Shown: positions 9,053 through 19,061 of the stretch, one piece after another
How positions within the stretch are numbered: the stretch's first letter is position 1
Layout of the letters: the number at the start of each line of letters is the position of its first letter
Assembly: GCA_020354125.1 (NCBI GenBank)
Contig: CP070643.1
Location: 4,007,964 to 4,071,963, forward strand
Length of the DNA stretch: 64,000 bases
Source of the DNA: Betaproteobacteria bacterium
GTDB lineage: Bacteria; Pseudomonadota; Gammaproteobacteria; Burkholderiales; Eutrophovitaceae
Reading direction: 5' to 3'
The notes under the pieces: model-generated
Seen by the model: the letters and a program-made list of their open reading frames with translations, nothing else
The model's database searches: none
What the model was told of the DNA's origin: nothing
Made by a program: the position numbers and the translations under genes

Positions 9053-9807
9053 AGACGAATCGCGCCATCGAGCCGGATGACTTCCCCGTTGAGCATGACA
9101 TTCGAGAATATCGTCTGCACCAGCTGTGCATATTCATCAGGACGTCCGAGGCGCGACGGAAACGGAACCTGCTTGCCGAGTGACTCCTGTACTTCGGCAG
9201 GCATGCCCTTGAGCATTGCCGTTTCAAAGATACCGGGCGCGATGGTCAGCACACGGATGCCATTGCGCGACAGATCGCGCGCAATCGGCAAGGTCATGCC
9301 GACGACACCGCCCTTCGAGGCCGAGTAAGCGGCCTGTCCGATCTGGCCATCGAAAGCGGCGACCGAAGCCGTATTGATGATGACGCCGCGCTCTCCCTCG
9401 GCATTGGGCTGCTGTTTTGCCATTGCATCGGCAGCCAGCCGGATCATGTTGAAAGAGCCAATCAGATTGACGTTAATAACCCGGCTGAAGCTTTCCAAAC
9501 GGTGCGGGCCTTCGCGACCAATGGTCTTCTCGCCAATCGCGATGCCGGCACAGTTCACCAGCCCGTGGATTCCGCCAAATTGCTGCGTGGCAGCCTCGAC
9601 GGCGGCCTTGGCATGGTCTTCCCTGGACACATCGCATTCGACGAACCGCGATTGTCCGCCGAGTTTCGACGCCAGCGCCTCCCCAGCCTCCTTGGTCAGA
9701 TCCGCAATGATGACGTTGCCGCCCTCGGCGATAATCATCTCAACAGTCGCTGCGCCAAGTCCGGAAGCGCCACCGGTTACGACGAATGTATTGTTTCTGA
9801 TTTCCAT
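9040..9807 (-). CDS. Short-chain dehydrogenase, HSD10-like 3-hydroxyacyl-CoA dehydrogenase
   Basis: A 255-residue SDR. It has the NAD-binding glycine motif [10 protein letters not shown] at about residues 12-21, the NCAG structural motif and the catalytic YSASK. The pattern [22 protein letters not shown] followed by [12 protein letters not shown] (split by other residues) is typical of type-2 3-hydroxyacyl-CoA dehydrogenases, which oxidise 3-hydroxy-2-methylacyl-CoA or other short 3-hydroxyacyl-CoAs in isoleucine or fatty-acid catabolism. The exact substrate is inferred from family resemblance. Its stop codon lies inside the third hairpin repeat. The upstream neighbour on the same strand is rsmE, about 60 bp away. 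Confidence 0.85.
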   Translation of the reverse strand: MEIRNNTFVVTGGASGLGAATVEMIIAEGGNVIIADLTKEAGEALASKLGGQSRFVECDVSREDHAKAAVEAATQQFGGIHGLVNCAGIAIGEKTIGREGPHRLESFSRVINVNLIGSFNMIRLAADAMAKQQPNAEGERGVIINTASVAAFDGQIGQAAYSASKGGVVGMTLPIARDLSRNGIRVLTIAPGIFETAMLKGMPAEVQESLGKQVPFPSRLGRPDEYAQLVQTIFSNVMLNGEVIRLDGAIRLAPR

Positions 9808-9867
9808 TCTGAGGGTCTTTCTGTTAGCTGTTGTGTGTGCAAACGGCGAAGTATAGCGACACGCCCG

Positions 9868-10641
9868 TCAGAAGTCGCCCCACCGGACCTGGATAGCTGC
9901 CAGTGCTGCCAGTGCCGCGGTCTCAGTGCGCAAAACCCGGGGGCCAATACGCACAGATTGAAATCCCCAGCGTTGCGCGGTGGCGATCTCTGCAGGGGCA
10001 AGCCCGCCTTCTGGCCCGACCAGCAGGGTGACGCGGCTCGCTCGCTCGGTAAGTTTGTTAAAGCTGTTGTCTGTTCGTGGCGACAGCAGTAGTCGCAACT
10101 CTTCGCTGCTGGCTTCGCGTGGCAATTGGCTAAGCCAGTCAGTCAGTCGCTGCGGTTCGGCGATCTCGACCAAACGGTTGCGACCACTTTGCTCGCAGGC
10201 GGCAACAGCCAGTTTGCGCCAGTGCGCGGTTTTACGCACCGCGCGCTCCGGGGTCAGCTTGACAACGCTGCGTTCAGTAGACAAAGGCTGGATGACACCG
10301 ATGCCAAGCTCGACAGCTTTCTGTACGGTGAAATCCATCCGCTCACCGCTCGATATCCCCTGGGCGAGCACCAGTTTCACAGGTGGCTCCGCGCTGCGGT
10401 CCACGAATGGGCCAGTTCTTGCTACGACTCTTTCACGGTCAATGCGGCAGATGCTGGCTTCATATTCCCCGCCGAGTCCGTCGAACAAGATGATCGGGTC
10501 ACCTACGCCGAGGCGGAGTGTCCGTATCGCGTGGTGTGCAGTGTCCGCGGGTAGGCGTACTTCCGCGCCGCTGCCGAGCTTGCCGGGGAAGTAGAAGCGA
10601 GCGCCGGATTTGACACGGTTCTTTTGTAAGTTCTTGTTCAT
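9868..10641 (-). CDS. rsmE: 16S rRNA (uracil-1498-N3)-methyltransferase RsmE
   Basis: A 257-residue SPOUT-class methyltransferase that modifies U1498 of 16S rRNA. The N-terminal PUA-like part carries ADTAHHAIRTLRLGVGD. The C-terminal knot has LLVGPEGGLAPAEI and IGPRVLRTETAALAALA, the RsmE S-adenosylmethionine-binding signature. The start is taken as ATG 10641 (MNKNLQKN), giving the family length. The frame stays open far upstream, and an alternative ATG at about 10674 has AGGAGG only two bases before it. The long extension looks non-conserved. Confidence 0.92.
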   Translation of the reverse strand: MNKNLQKNRVKSGARFYFPGKLGSGAEVRLPADTAHHAIRTLRLGVGDPIILFDGLGGEYEASICRIDRERVVARTGPFVDRSAEPPVKLVLAQGISSGERMDFTVQKAVELGIGVIQPLSTERSVVKLTPERAVRKTAHWRKLAVAACEQSGRNRLVEIAEPQRLTDWLSQLPREASSEELRLLLSPRTDNSFNKLTERASRVTLLVGPEGGLAPAEIATAQRWGFQSVRIGPRVLRTETAALAALAAIQVRWGDF

Positions 10642-11035
10642 TGTTAGAATTCTGCCATGCGAAACATAATGGGTCATGACCTCCTCGGGCGCAGCGTAGC
10701 GCCCGCCGGAGTCGTCCCAGCAGGCGGAGTGATAGTAGGCGCTGTGATCGTAGACACCGTGATCAAAATTGCGCCGGCATGGTCCGCAGAAAGCAACTGA
10801 ACCGGTGGGCGCGCTAAGTACAATCCTCCCGGCAAAACCTGAGCTGCCCCATTCCTCCCCCACGTCGGACCAAGAATCAGCAGAGCCTCCATTGGTCGCA
10901 TCGGCCTTTCCCTGTCATGGGCGAGTCGGCGATCCTTTTTCGATAACTCGTCTGAAGTGCTTGACCCCTGCGGCTGAACTGCGCACTGCACGCAAGGTCC
11001 AACCAGCGTTGGCAAAACTCCTTTACAACAGGTAG
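10642..11035. other. Intergenic region between divergent rsmE and IMPase gene
   Basis: A 394-bp GC-rich stretch with overlapping open frames on both strands that look like chance openness. A possible 47-codon plus-strand frame at 10657-10800 would give a peptide with a valine/alanine/glycine-rich hydrophobic segment (about residues 14-41), but it has no ribosome binding site. On the other strand the rsmE frame stays open through the same region. A T-rich run (CTTTTTCG) lies near 10935. No convincing gene, RNA or promoter was identified. Confidence 0.5.
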
Positions 11036-11848
11036 ATGGAAGCGGCACTCAGCAACTCAGAAAGCACCCTGGATCGCCTCAGCGAAGTGGTGCGACGCGT
11101 TGCGGCCGAGGAAGTCATGCCGCGCTATCTTAAAGTGGCCCATCAACGCAAATCCGATGGGAGTCTGTTCACAGAAGCCGACGTCGCCGCCCAAGACAAG
11201 TTGTTACAGCTGTTGCCAACCATCCTGCCAGCGCCGGTGGTAGGCGAGGAGATGCCGTTGGAATTGCAGCAGCAACGCTGGTCTGCGGGCAAGAGCGGCG
11301 TGTGGTGCGTCGACCCGATCGACGGCACATCGAATTTCGTCAACGGACTGCCGTATTTTGCAATCTCTGTCGCTCTTATGCGACAGGGACGCAGTGTTTT
11401 GGGTGTTGTTTACGATCCAGTCGCGGACGAAATGTTCTGCGCTGAACGCGGCGCCGGAGCTTTCCTCAACGGTGAGCGCTTGCCGATCAAGGAGCACGTG
11501 CCGGAGTTGCGTCGCGCCATGGCTCAGGTCGATTTCAAGCGACTGCCTTCGTCGTTGGCACAAGCGCTGGCCGCGTCGCCGCCCTATTCCTCGCAGCGCA
11601 ATTTCGGGGCGAGCACACTCGAGTGGTGTTACGTCGCCGCGGGTCGTTTTGACGTTTACCTGCATGGCGGCCAGAAGCTGTGGGACTATGCCGCTGGCTC
11701 GCTTATCCTCGAAGAGGCCGGTGGGCTGATGTGCTCGCTCGACAGTGACGACTTCTGGACCGAAGGTGGTTGGAAGCGCTCGGTCGTCGCAGCGCGCACG
11801 CCAGAGTTGTTTGAGGCCTGGGTGTATTGGGTGCGCCGCCATATGTGA
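11036..11848 (+). CDS. Inositol-monophosphatase-family phosphatase
   Basis: A 270-residue Mg2+-dependent phosphatase of the IMPase/FBPase/CysQ superfamily. The metal-binding motifs are in the expected order: KSDGSLFTEADVAAQ, GEEMPLE, DPIDGTSNFV and near the end LWDYAAGSLILEEAGG. Members hydrolyse inositol phosphate, histidinol phosphate (HisN) or 3'-phosphoadenosine phosphate. The position just upstream of amino-acid biosynthesis genes does not settle the substrate, and no his genes are nearby. The ATG directly follows an in-frame-unrelated TAG, with a weak AACAGG upstream. It is transcribed toward ilvB, 117 bp away. Confidence 0.85.
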   Translation: MEAALSNSESTLDRLSEVVRRVAAEEVMPRYLKVAHQRKSDGSLFTEADVAAQDKLLQLLPTILPAPVVGEEMPLELQQQRWSAGKSGVWCVDPIDGTSNFVNGLPYFAISVALMRQGRSVLGVVYDPVADEMFCAERGAGAFLNGERLPIKEHVPELRRAMAQVDFKRLPSSLAQALAASPPYSSQRNFGASTLEWCYVAAGRFDVYLHGGQKLWDYAAGSLILEEAGGLMCSLDSDDFWTEGGWKRSVVAARTPELFEAWVYWVRRHM

Positions 11849-11965
11849 GCCTTCCGGCTTCTGTCAATTCCAAGTTGCTGCATCGCGCCAGTTATCTTGA
11901 CCGGGTAACGCCGAGTCGGTATCGTCGTTGGTTTTCCGCAAAAACAGACCGACTTAGGTGTTCTC

Positions 11966-13705
11966 ATGGAATTGACAGAGGCCCAAACCACGGAATTGAC
12001 CGGCGCCGAAATCGTCTCGCGCTGTCTCGCCGAGGAAGGAATCGAGCTAGTCTTCGGCTACCCCGGTGGAGCGGTCCTGCCGATTTACGACGAATTGTTC
12101 AAGCAGGACAAGGTCAAGCACATCCTCGTCAGGCATGAGCAGGCGGCGGTTCACGCCGCCGACGCCTATTCGCGATGCACCCAGAAAGTCGGCGTCGCGC
12201 TGGTGACGTCTGGTCCCGGTGTGACCAATGCCGTTACTGGTATTGCAACCGCCTACATGGATTCAATCCCGTTGGTCGTCATCACCGGCCAGGTGCCGAC
12301 GCACGCCATCGGACAGGATGCCTTCCAGGAAGTCGATACGGTCGGCATCACCCGTCCCTGCGTGAAACACAACATTCTGGTCAAGGACGTGGCAGACATT
12401 GCGCCGTCGATCAAGAAAGCCTTTTACCTTGCCGGCAGCGGCCGGCCAGGGCCGGTGGTGGTCGACATTCCCAAGGACGTCACTCTGGAAAAAGCCAACT
12501 TCTTCTACCCCAAGAGTGTGTCACTGCGTTCCTACAACACGGTTACCAAAGGCCACAGTGGCCAGATCAGAAAAGCGATCCAGTTGCTGACGCAAGCCAA
12601 GCGTCCGGTAATTTATAGCGGCGGCGGCATCATATTGGGCAACGCCGCAGCGGAGCTGACGCAATTGGTGCGCAAGCTGGGTTTCCCGTGTACCAACACG
12701 CTCATGGGTCTGGGCGGTTATCCGGCAACCGATCCGCTGTTTCTCGGCATGCTTGGCATGCATGGAACATATGAAGCCAACATGGCAATGCAGAACTGCG
12801 ACGTTCTGATCGCCATCGGCGCGCGTTTTGACGACCGGGTCATCGGTAATCCGAAGCACTTTGCTCAGGAAAGCCGCAAGATCATCCATATCGACATTGA
12901 TCCTTCGTCGATCTCCAAGCGTGTGCGTGTCGACGTGCCGATCGTCGGTGACGTCAAGGAGGTCCTCACAGAACTCAACCGCCAGCTTGATGAGAGTTCC
13001 GATAGAACCGATTCCGACAGAACCGATGATGAGTCGCTCAAACAGTGGTGGGAGCAGATCGGGACGTGGCGCTCACGTGACTGCCTCAAATTTGACCGTG
13101 ATAGCGAGATCATCAAGCCTCAGTTGGTAGTAGAACGGCTTTATGAACTGACCAAAGGGCAGGATGTTTACGTCACATCCGACGTTGGTCAGCATCAGAT
13201 GTGGGCGGCACAGTTCTTCAAGTTTGACGAACCGCGCCGCTGGTTGAACTCCGGCGGCCTGGGCACCATGGGCGTGGGTCTACCCTATGCAATGGGTGTT
13301 CAGTTTGCGCATCCGCAATCAACGGTGGTGTGCATTACCGGGGAAGCGAGCATCCAGATGTGTATCCAGGAGCTGTCCACTGCAAAGCAATACCGGTTAC
13401 CCTTGAAGATCGTCAACCTGAATAACCGCTACATGGGCATGGTTCGCCAGTGGCAGGAGTTTTTCCATGGTAATCGCTATGCCGAGTCCTACATGGATGC
13501 TTTGCCCGACTTTGTGAAGCTCGCACAGTCCTACGGTCACGTCGGCATGCAAATCGACAAGCCTGGTGACATTGACGGCGCGTTAAAAGAAGCTTTCTCG
13601 CGCAAAGACGACCTGGTATTCATGGACTTCGTAACCGACCAGACGGAAAACGTCTTCCCCATGGTGCCGGGTGGCAAGGGACTGTCTGAAATGATCCTTG
13701 TCTGA
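11966..13705 (+). CDS. ilvB: Acetolactate synthase large (catalytic) subunit
   Basis: A 579-residue ThDP enzyme that condenses pyruvate with pyruvate or 2-oxobutyrate at the start of valine, leucine and isoleucine synthesis. The N-terminal ThDP domain has the catalytic glutamate in RHEQAAVHAADAY. The central domain carries GARFDDRVIG, and the C-terminal ThDP/Mg site reads ITGEASIQM followed by LNNRYMGMVRQW. The usual GDG is GEA here, a known kind of variation. An acidic insert (residues about 350-365, with repeated SDRTD) splits the linker. Before the gene is a 7-bp inverted repeat (AGTCGGT 11914-11920, ACCGACT 11948-11954) that could be a control hairpin; no valine/leucine-rich leader peptide was found there. 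Confidence 0.95.
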   Translation: MELTEAQTTELTGAEIVSRCLAEEGIELVFGYPGGAVLPIYDELFKQDKVKHILVRHEQAAVHAADAYSRCTQKVGVALVTSGPGVTNAVTGIATAYMDSIPLVVITGQVPTHAIGQDAFQEVDTVGITRPCVKHNILVKDVADIAPSIKKAFYLAGSGRPGPVVVDIPKDVTLEKANFFYPKSVSLRSYNTVTKGHSGQIRKAIQLLTQAKRPVIYSGGGIILGNAAAELTQLVRKLGFPCTNTLMGLGGYPATDPLFLGMLGMHGTYEANMAMQNCDVLIAIGARFDDRVIGNPKHFAQESRKIIHIDIDPSSISKRVRVDVPIVGDVKEVLTELNRQLDESSDRTDSDRTDDESLKQWWEQIGTWRSRDCLKFDRDSEIIKPQLVVERLYELTKGQDVYVTSDVGQHQMWAAQFFKFDEPRRWLNSGGLGTMGVGLPYAMGVQFAHPQSTVVCITGEASIQMCIQELSTAKQYRLPLKIVNLNNRYMGMVRQWQEFFHGNRYAESYMDALPDFVKLAQSYGHVGMQIDKPGDIDGALKEAFSRKDDLVFMDFVTDQTENVFPMVPGGKGLSEMILV

Positions 13706-13778
13706 AAGGGACTATTTCTGAAAGGATCCATGTCTGAGCGGCGGATCGGGCTTTTCACACTAACAACACATACAAGAC

Positions 13779-14273
13779 ATGCGTCACATTATTTCTCTGC
13801 TTCTGGAGAATGAAGCGGGTGCGCTTTCTCGCGTTTCGGGGCTTTTCTCAGCAAGGGGTTACAACATTGAGTCGCTTACCGTAGCGCCGACCGAAGACCC
13901 CTCGCTGTCCAGGATGACCATCGTTACCAGTGGTTCCGACGATGTGATCGAGCAGATCAACAAGCAACTCAACAAGCTCGTCGATGTTGTCAAAGTGGTT
14001 GATCTGTCGGAAGGTACCCATATCGAGCGTGAGCTGATGCTGGTAAAGGTGCGAGCGGCCGGCAAGGATCGCGAGGAAATGAAGCGCATATCCGATATAT
14101 TCCGCGGACGTATTCTCGATGTCACCGACAAGACCTACACAATAGAGTTGACCGGTACCGGTGCCAAACTTGATGCTTTTATCGAAGCACTGGACAAGGG
14201 TGCCATACTCGAGACGGTACGCACCGGCGCTTCCGGCGTCGGACGTGGCGACCGCATTCTGAAAGTGCAGTAA
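13779..14273 (+). CDS. ilvH: Acetolactate synthase small (regulatory) subunit
   Basis: A 164-residue regulatory subunit that activates IlvB and gives feedback sensitivity to valine. The N-terminal ACT domain is clear (ISLLLENEAGALSRVSGLF, GYNIESLTVAPTED), followed by VDLSEGTHIERELMLVKV and the C-terminal domain with FRGRILDVTDKTYTIELTG. It starts 73 bp after ilvB. That spacer holds a short imperfect repeat of TTTCTGAAAGGA-like sequence, probably a small duplication of the ilvB 3' end. The following ilvC lies on the same strand and the three genes form the usual operon. Confidence 0.95.
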   Translation: MRHIISLLLENEAGALSRVSGLFSARGYNIESLTVAPTEDPSLSRMTIVTSGSDDVIEQINKQLNKLVDVVKVVDLSEGTHIERELMLVKVRAAGKDREEMKRISDIFRGRILDVTDKTYTIELTGTGAKLDAFIEALDKGAILETVRTGASGVGRGDRILKVQ

Positions 14274-14303
14274 CTCAGGCGCAGACGCTGCCGAAACATT
14301 TGA

Positions 14304-15365
<1,062 letters not shown>

Positions 15366-15401
15366 CGCCTCATTGCCGCAGAGCTGAACTTGCCATAGCG
15401 A

Positions 15402-16064
15402 ATGGGATCTTCCTATCCCCACCCGATCATCGCCAGGGAAGGTTGGCCTTTTCTGGCGATCGCGGTGGTTGTTTCGATCGCGGTCTCGTGGTTTTCCATC
15501 TGGTGGTCGTTGCCGTTCTGGTTTGCCACCGTGTTCGTGCTGCAGTTTTTCAGGGATCCGCCGCGCCGAGTGCCGGCCGACCCTGGCCTGGTTTGTGCGC
15601 CTGCCGATGGTCGTATCGTTATGGTCGAAAAGACCGAAGACCCTTTTGCCAATCGCCCTGCATTGAAAATCAGTGTCTTCATGAACGTGTTCAATGTCCA
15701 TTCCAACCGCGCGCCTGTCGATGGTGAGGTCGTCGACGTGAATTACTACCAGGGCGGTTTCCTCAATGCGGCACTGGACAAGGCATCGCTGGAAAACGAG
15801 CGTAATGTATTGCAGATTCGCATGGACGGCGGTGGCGAGCTCACCTGTGTTCAGATCGCCGGCCTGGTAGCGCGCCGCATCCTCTGTTATGTCAAACCTG
15901 GTGATCGGCTTGTCAAGGGTGAGCGCTTCGGGTTCATCCGTTTTGGGTCACGTGTTGACCTGTATTTGACGCCGCAGGCGCGGGCCCGTGTCACTGTTGG
16001 AGACAAGGTATATGCTGGCGCAACCGTGGTGGCAGAACTGGAGACCGGATCAACCGGCAAATGA
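15402..16064 (+). CDS. psd: Phosphatidylserine decarboxylase proenzyme (short type)
   Basis: A 220-residue proenzyme that turns phosphatidylserine into phosphatidylethanolamine at the inner membrane. Residues 15-50 are a hydrophobic anchor. The conserved core runs through [32 protein letters not shown] and [15 protein letters not shown]. The self-cleavage site that forms the pyruvoyl group is Gly182-Ser183 in [11 protein letters not shown]. The short length is typical of the type found next to pssA. It overlaps pssA by four bases (ATGA), so the two are translationally coupled and provide consecutive steps in reverse gene order. Confidence 0.94.
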   Translation: MGSSYPHPIIAREGWPFLAIAVVVSIAVSWFSIWWSLPFWFATVFVLQFFRDPPRRVPADPGLVCAPADGRIVMVEKTEDPFANRPALKISVFMNVFNVHSNRAPVDGEVVDVNYYQGGFLNAALDKASLENERNVLQIRMDGGGELTCVQIAGLVARRILCYVKPGDRLVKGERFGFIRFGSRVDLYLTPQARARVTVGDKVYAGATVVAELETGSTGK

Positions 16065-16864
16065 ATTATCCCGATCCTCAGCCGAAGTGGCAGATGCGTA
16101 ATGCGCTGCGGCGCCAGGGCATCTACTGGTTGCCAAATGCCATTACCACTTGCGGATTGTTCGCCGGCTTCTATGCCATCGTTCAGGCGATGAATCTGCG
16201 TTTCGAACTCGCCGCAATCGGCATCTTTGCTGCGATGGTATTCGACGGGCTGGACGGGCGGGTCGCCCGTTTGACTCGAACCCAGTCCGAGTTCGGTGCT
16301 GAGTACGACTCGCTGGCCGACATGGTGGCGTTCGGCGTGGCGCCCGCGCTGGTTTTGTACGAGTGGGAACTCAAAGGCATGGGCCGGCTGGGCTGGTTGG
16401 CCGCGTTCGTCTATTGCGGCTGCGCTGCGCTGAGGCTGGCTCGCTTCAACACCAATGTCGGGCACGTCGACAAACGCTTTTTCCAGGGCCTGCCCAGCCC
16501 TGCTGCCGCTGGTCTGATTGCCGGGTTCGTATGGGCGATGGAAGCCTATGATATTCGCGGCTTGCCATGGCTGGCCTGGCTGCTGGCGCTGATCGCCGGT
16601 TTCACCATGGTCAGCAACATCCGCTTCTACAGCGGCAAGGAAATTAATCTGCGCAAAGCAGTGCCGTTCCGGGTAGTTGTGTTGATCGCGTTCTCGGTCG
16701 TCATCATCGTGCAAATGGCCGATAACCTCCCGGAGCTACTTTTCGCTGTGTTTCTCGTCTATGCGCTTTCCGGATATGTCATGTGGATCTCGCGGCTGAT
16801 GAAACGCCGGGAAAAGAAGCCTGTGCAGCCGCGCAAGGAGCCGGGAAGCGGCCCGCCAGACTAG
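16061..16864 (+). CDS. pssA: CDP-diacylglycerol-serine O-phosphatidyltransferase
   Basis: A 267-residue integral membrane enzyme that makes phosphatidylserine from CDP-diacylglycerol and serine. The CDP-alcohol phosphatidyltransferase signature is complete: [19 protein letters not shown] continuing with YDSLAD (DGxxAR...G...D...D). Several hydrophobic helices follow, and the tail is basic ([12 protein letters not shown]). It overlaps psd by four bases. Its TAG stop codon lies in the CTAG that flanks the inverted-repeat element starting at 16865, so the element entered exactly at the stop codon without changing the protein. Confidence 0.94.
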   Translation: MNYPDPQPKWQMRNALRRQGIYWLPNAITTCGLFAGFYAIVQAMNLRFELAAIGIFAAMVFDGLDGRVARLTRTQSEFGAEYDSLADMVAFGVAPALVLYEWELKGMGRLGWLAAFVYCGCAALRLARFNTNVGHVDKRFFQGLPSPAAAGLIAGFVWAMEAYDIRGLPWLAWLLALIAGFTMVSNIRFYSGKEINLRKAVPFRVVVLIAFSVVIIVQMADNLPELLFAVFLVYALSGYVMWISRLMKRREKKPVQPRKEPGSGPPD

Positions 16865-17129
16865 AGCCTATCTCATAATCGATCGCACGTGCGATGGCAA
16901 CGATTTTCGCTTCCGGCGAGGCGCGAGCGAGGCCGTTTGGCTGGCCCAAACAAGGAGTGAGCAACAACGCCGGGGGCGAAAATTCGTGCCATCCCTTCGG
17001 GTTACGCCCAGAACACGCTTCCGCTGTGTTGTTCGGCTTGTCAATACGATCGGTATTGACTGCACCTCTCGCCTTGCGGCCGTCGTGTTCTGAACGTAAC
17101 GCATCGTGCGATCGATTATGAGATAGGTT
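16865..17129. mobile_element. MITE-like element with 24-bp terminal inverted repeats and CTAG target duplication
   Basis: The left end (16865-16888) and right end (17106-17129) are inverted copies that match at 23 of 24 positions, with core CCTATCTCATAATCGATCGC. The element is flanked on both sides by CTAG (16861-16864 and 17130-17133), a perfect 4-bp direct repeat of the YTAR type used by IS5-group transposases. The 265-bp interior has no transposase frame; it holds a smaller hairpin (GTCAATAC/GTATTGAC) near 17040-17060. One related end occurs at about 43455. IS5-family mobilisation is an inference from target type and ends. Confidence 0.85.
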
Positions 17130-17172
17130 CTAGGCACAGGCCCTGGCCGAAAGGGCTTGCGGATCACGGCAA

Positions 17173-17195
17173 ATACCCATATATTGATTGGGTAT
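17173..17195 (+). promoter_or_regulatory. Inverted repeat overlapping the leader-peptide start codon
   Basis: ATACCCA (17173-17179) and TGGGTAT (17189-17195) are perfect 7-bp inverted arms around a TA-rich centre, and the right arm contains the first bases of the leader ATG. It could be a protein-binding palindrome or an RNA hairpin masking leader translation. The intervening TATATTGAT may also contribute to a promoter. Function is inferred. Confidence 0.4.
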
Positions 17196-17277
17196 GAGTC
17201 ACCAACAGCACGGCCAAAAAACCCTTCTTCTTGCCAGCCTTCTGCTGCAAGGCCTGCTCCTGCGCCTCGGGCGCTGA
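17194..17277 (+). CDS. leuL: Leucine-rich leader peptide of leuA (attenuation control)
   Basis: A 27-codon frame, ATG 17194 to TGA 17275, lies 129 bp before leuA on the same strand. Ten of its 27 residues are leucine, arranged as three Leu triplets (TLLLAS, SLLLQG, GLLLRL) plus one more. This is the pattern expected for a ribosome-sensing leader that stalls when charged tRNA-Leu is scarce. Downstream are two inverted repeats: CGGGTTT/AAACCCG at 17305-17325 and GAGTCTT/AAGACTC at 17363-17389, the latter ending just before the leuA ribosome binding site. Neither is followed by a T run, so control may act on translation or by Rho rather than by a classical terminator. No standalone protein function is expected. 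Confidence 0.72.
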   Translation: MSHQQHGQKTLLLASLLLQGLLLRLGR

Positions 17278-17304
17278 CGACTTCTCGATTTCCCCAACAG
17301 TTTG

Positions 17305-17389
17305 CGGGTTTCCTGAAAAAACCCGAACCAAGCAAAAACACTCGAATTGCGTCCGTAGCCCGGAGTCTTGTGGCTGCGGCAAAAGACTC
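17305..17389 (+). promoter_or_regulatory. Leader hairpins between leuL and leuA
   Basis: Two perfect 7-bp stems lie in the leader RNA: 17305-17311 with 17319-17325, and 17363-17369 with 17383-17389. The second ends 17 bases before the leuA ATG and could hold the GCGGAG ribosome-binding region in an alternative fold. They are the likely structural part of leucine-responsive control. This is inferred from position and pairing only. Confidence 0.45.
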
Positions 17390-17406
17390 AGATAGCGGAG
17401 AACGAT

Positions 17407-18942
17407 ATGACGGATCGATTGATCATTTTTGACACCACCATGCGAGATGGCGAGCAAAGCCCCGGCGCATCGATGACCCGGGAAGAAAAGCTGCGTATCG
17501 GCAAGCAACTCGAGCGCATGCGCGTCGATGTCATCGAAGCAGGTTTTCCCGCCGCCAGCAACGGCGATTTCGAATCAGTCCGGGCGGTGGCTCAGTCAGT
17601 CAAGGACAGCGTTGTGTGCGGGCTGGCCAGAGCCAACGATTCGGACGTGCGGCGTGCCGGCGAGGCAGTGAAACCGGCGAATGCATCACGCATACACACT
17701 TTTATTGCCACTTCACCGGTCCACATGGAGCGCAAGCTGCGCATGACCCCCGAGCAAGTGATCGAACAGGCGGTCAATTCGGTGAAGCTGGCGCGCTCAC
17801 TGTGTGAAGATGTGGAGTTCTCCCCGGAGGATGCCGGCCGCTCGGAAATCGACTATTTGTGCAAGATACTGGAAGCAGTCATCGATGCCGGCGCGCGCAC
17901 CATAAACATACCGGACACGGTCGGCTACACCATGCCCGAACAGTTCGCTTCGATGATCCGCCAGTTGCGCGAGCGCATACCCAACTCTGACAAAGCGGTC
18001 TGGTCAGTACACTGTCATAATGATCTGGGCGTTGCTGTTGCCAATTCGCTTGCCGCGGTGATGGCCGGCGTGCGTCAGGTCGAGTGCACCGTCAACGGCT
18101 TGGGTGAACGTGCCGGTAACGCTTCGCTCGAAGAGATTGTCATGGCGGTGCGCACCCGGCAGGATTTCTTCAAATGCGATACCCGCATCGACACCACGCA
18201 GATTGTCCCTGCGTCAAAACTCGTTGCGGCGATCACCGGCTTTCCGGTCCAACCGAACAAAGCGATTGTCGGCGCCAATGCGTTCGCTCACGAATCCGGC
18301 ATTCATCAGGATGGCGTATTGAAGCATCGCGAGACCTACGAAATCATGCGCGCCGAGGATGTCGGCTGGTCAACCAACAAGCTGGTGCTCGGCAAGCACT
18401 CCGGGCGCAACGCCTTCCGTCAGCGCCTGTCCGAACTCGGCGTCGAACTTGATTCGGAGGAAGCACTGAACGCGGTGTTCGCCCGCTTCAAGGAACTGGC
18501 CGACAAGAAGCACGAAATTTTCGATGAAGACCTGATCATGCTGGTCTCTGACGACACGCTGGACCAGGAAAACGAGCATTTCAAGTTGGTGTCGATCCAG
18601 GCCCAGCTCGAGACTGGAGAAACACCGCTGGCGCGCGTCGTCATATCTGAGGACGGCAACGAGAAAAAAGCCGAGGCGCACGGCAGTGGCCAGGTTGACG
18701 CGACCTTCAAGGCGATTGAATCAATCGTGTCCAGCGGAGCCGACCTGCAGTTGTTCTCGGTCAACGCGATCACCAGCGGTACTGATTCGCAGGGCGAAGT
18801 CAGCGTGCGGCTTTCCAAGTCAGGTCGTGTTGTCAACGGCCACGGTGCCGACACCGATATCGTGATTGCCTCAGCCAAGGCCTATCTGAACGCACTCAAC
18901 AAACTGCAAGCGGGGCCCGAGCGGCTCAATCCGCAGCTGTAG
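17407..18942 (+). CDS. leuA: 2-isopropylmalate synthase
   Basis: A 511-residue enzyme that condenses 2-oxoisovalerate with acetyl-CoA, the first committed step to leucine. The TIM-barrel catalytic domain starts [16 protein letters not shown] and carries the metal-binding [15 protein letters not shown] and [16 protein letters not shown]. The linker has HESGIHQDG, and the C-terminal leucine-binding regulatory domain spans about residues 370-511 ([28 protein letters not shown]). ATG 17407 is preceded by GCGGAG at suitable distance. It follows the leucine-rich leader, so expression is probably leucine-responsive. It belongs to the ilv-psd-pssA-leuA gene order, but a 265-bp mobile element separates it from pssA. 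Confidence 0.95.
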   Translation: MTDRLIIFDTTMRDGEQSPGASMTREEKLRIGKQLERMRVDVIEAGFPAASNGDFESVRAVAQSVKDSVVCGLARANDSDVRRAGEAVKPANASRIHTFIATSPVHMERKLRMTPEQVIEQAVNSVKLARSLCEDVEFSPEDAGRSEIDYLCKILEAVIDAGARTINIPDTVGYTMPEQFASMIRQLRERIPNSDKAVWSVHCHNDLGVAVANSLAAVMAGVRQVECTVNGLGERAGNASLEEIVMAVRTRQDFFKCDTRIDTTQIVPASKLVAAITGFPVQPNKAIVGANAFAHESGIHQDGVLKHRETYEIMRAEDVGWSTNKLVLGKHSGRNAFRQRLSELGVELDSEEALNAVFARFKELADKKHEIFDEDLIMLVSDDTLDQENEHFKLVSIQAQLETGETPLARVVISEDGNEKKAEAHGSGQVDATFKAIESIVSSGADLQLFSVNAITSGTDSQGEVSVRLSKSGRVVNGHGADTDIVIASAKAYLNALNKLQAGPERLNPQL

Positions 18943-19061
18943 AGCCGGGATCGAGCGCACTTCGCCTTGCAAGCCTTTCCTCTCGGCAAGGCATTACACT
19001 GGTGCCGTCGGGAAAGAGGGTGTTTGCGCCTGTTTCCCCCTACTCGTAAGGACGTACTGCA

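Noticed and set aside
17305..17325. Intrinsic terminator in the leuA leader
   Set aside because: The stem is perfect but is followed by an A-rich, not T-rich, stretch on the transcribed strand sense.
16868..17341. Minus-strand 157-codon protein gene over the MITE
   Set aside because: It runs through the inverted repeats and the leader region; composition is that of a non-coding element and no transposase motif appears.
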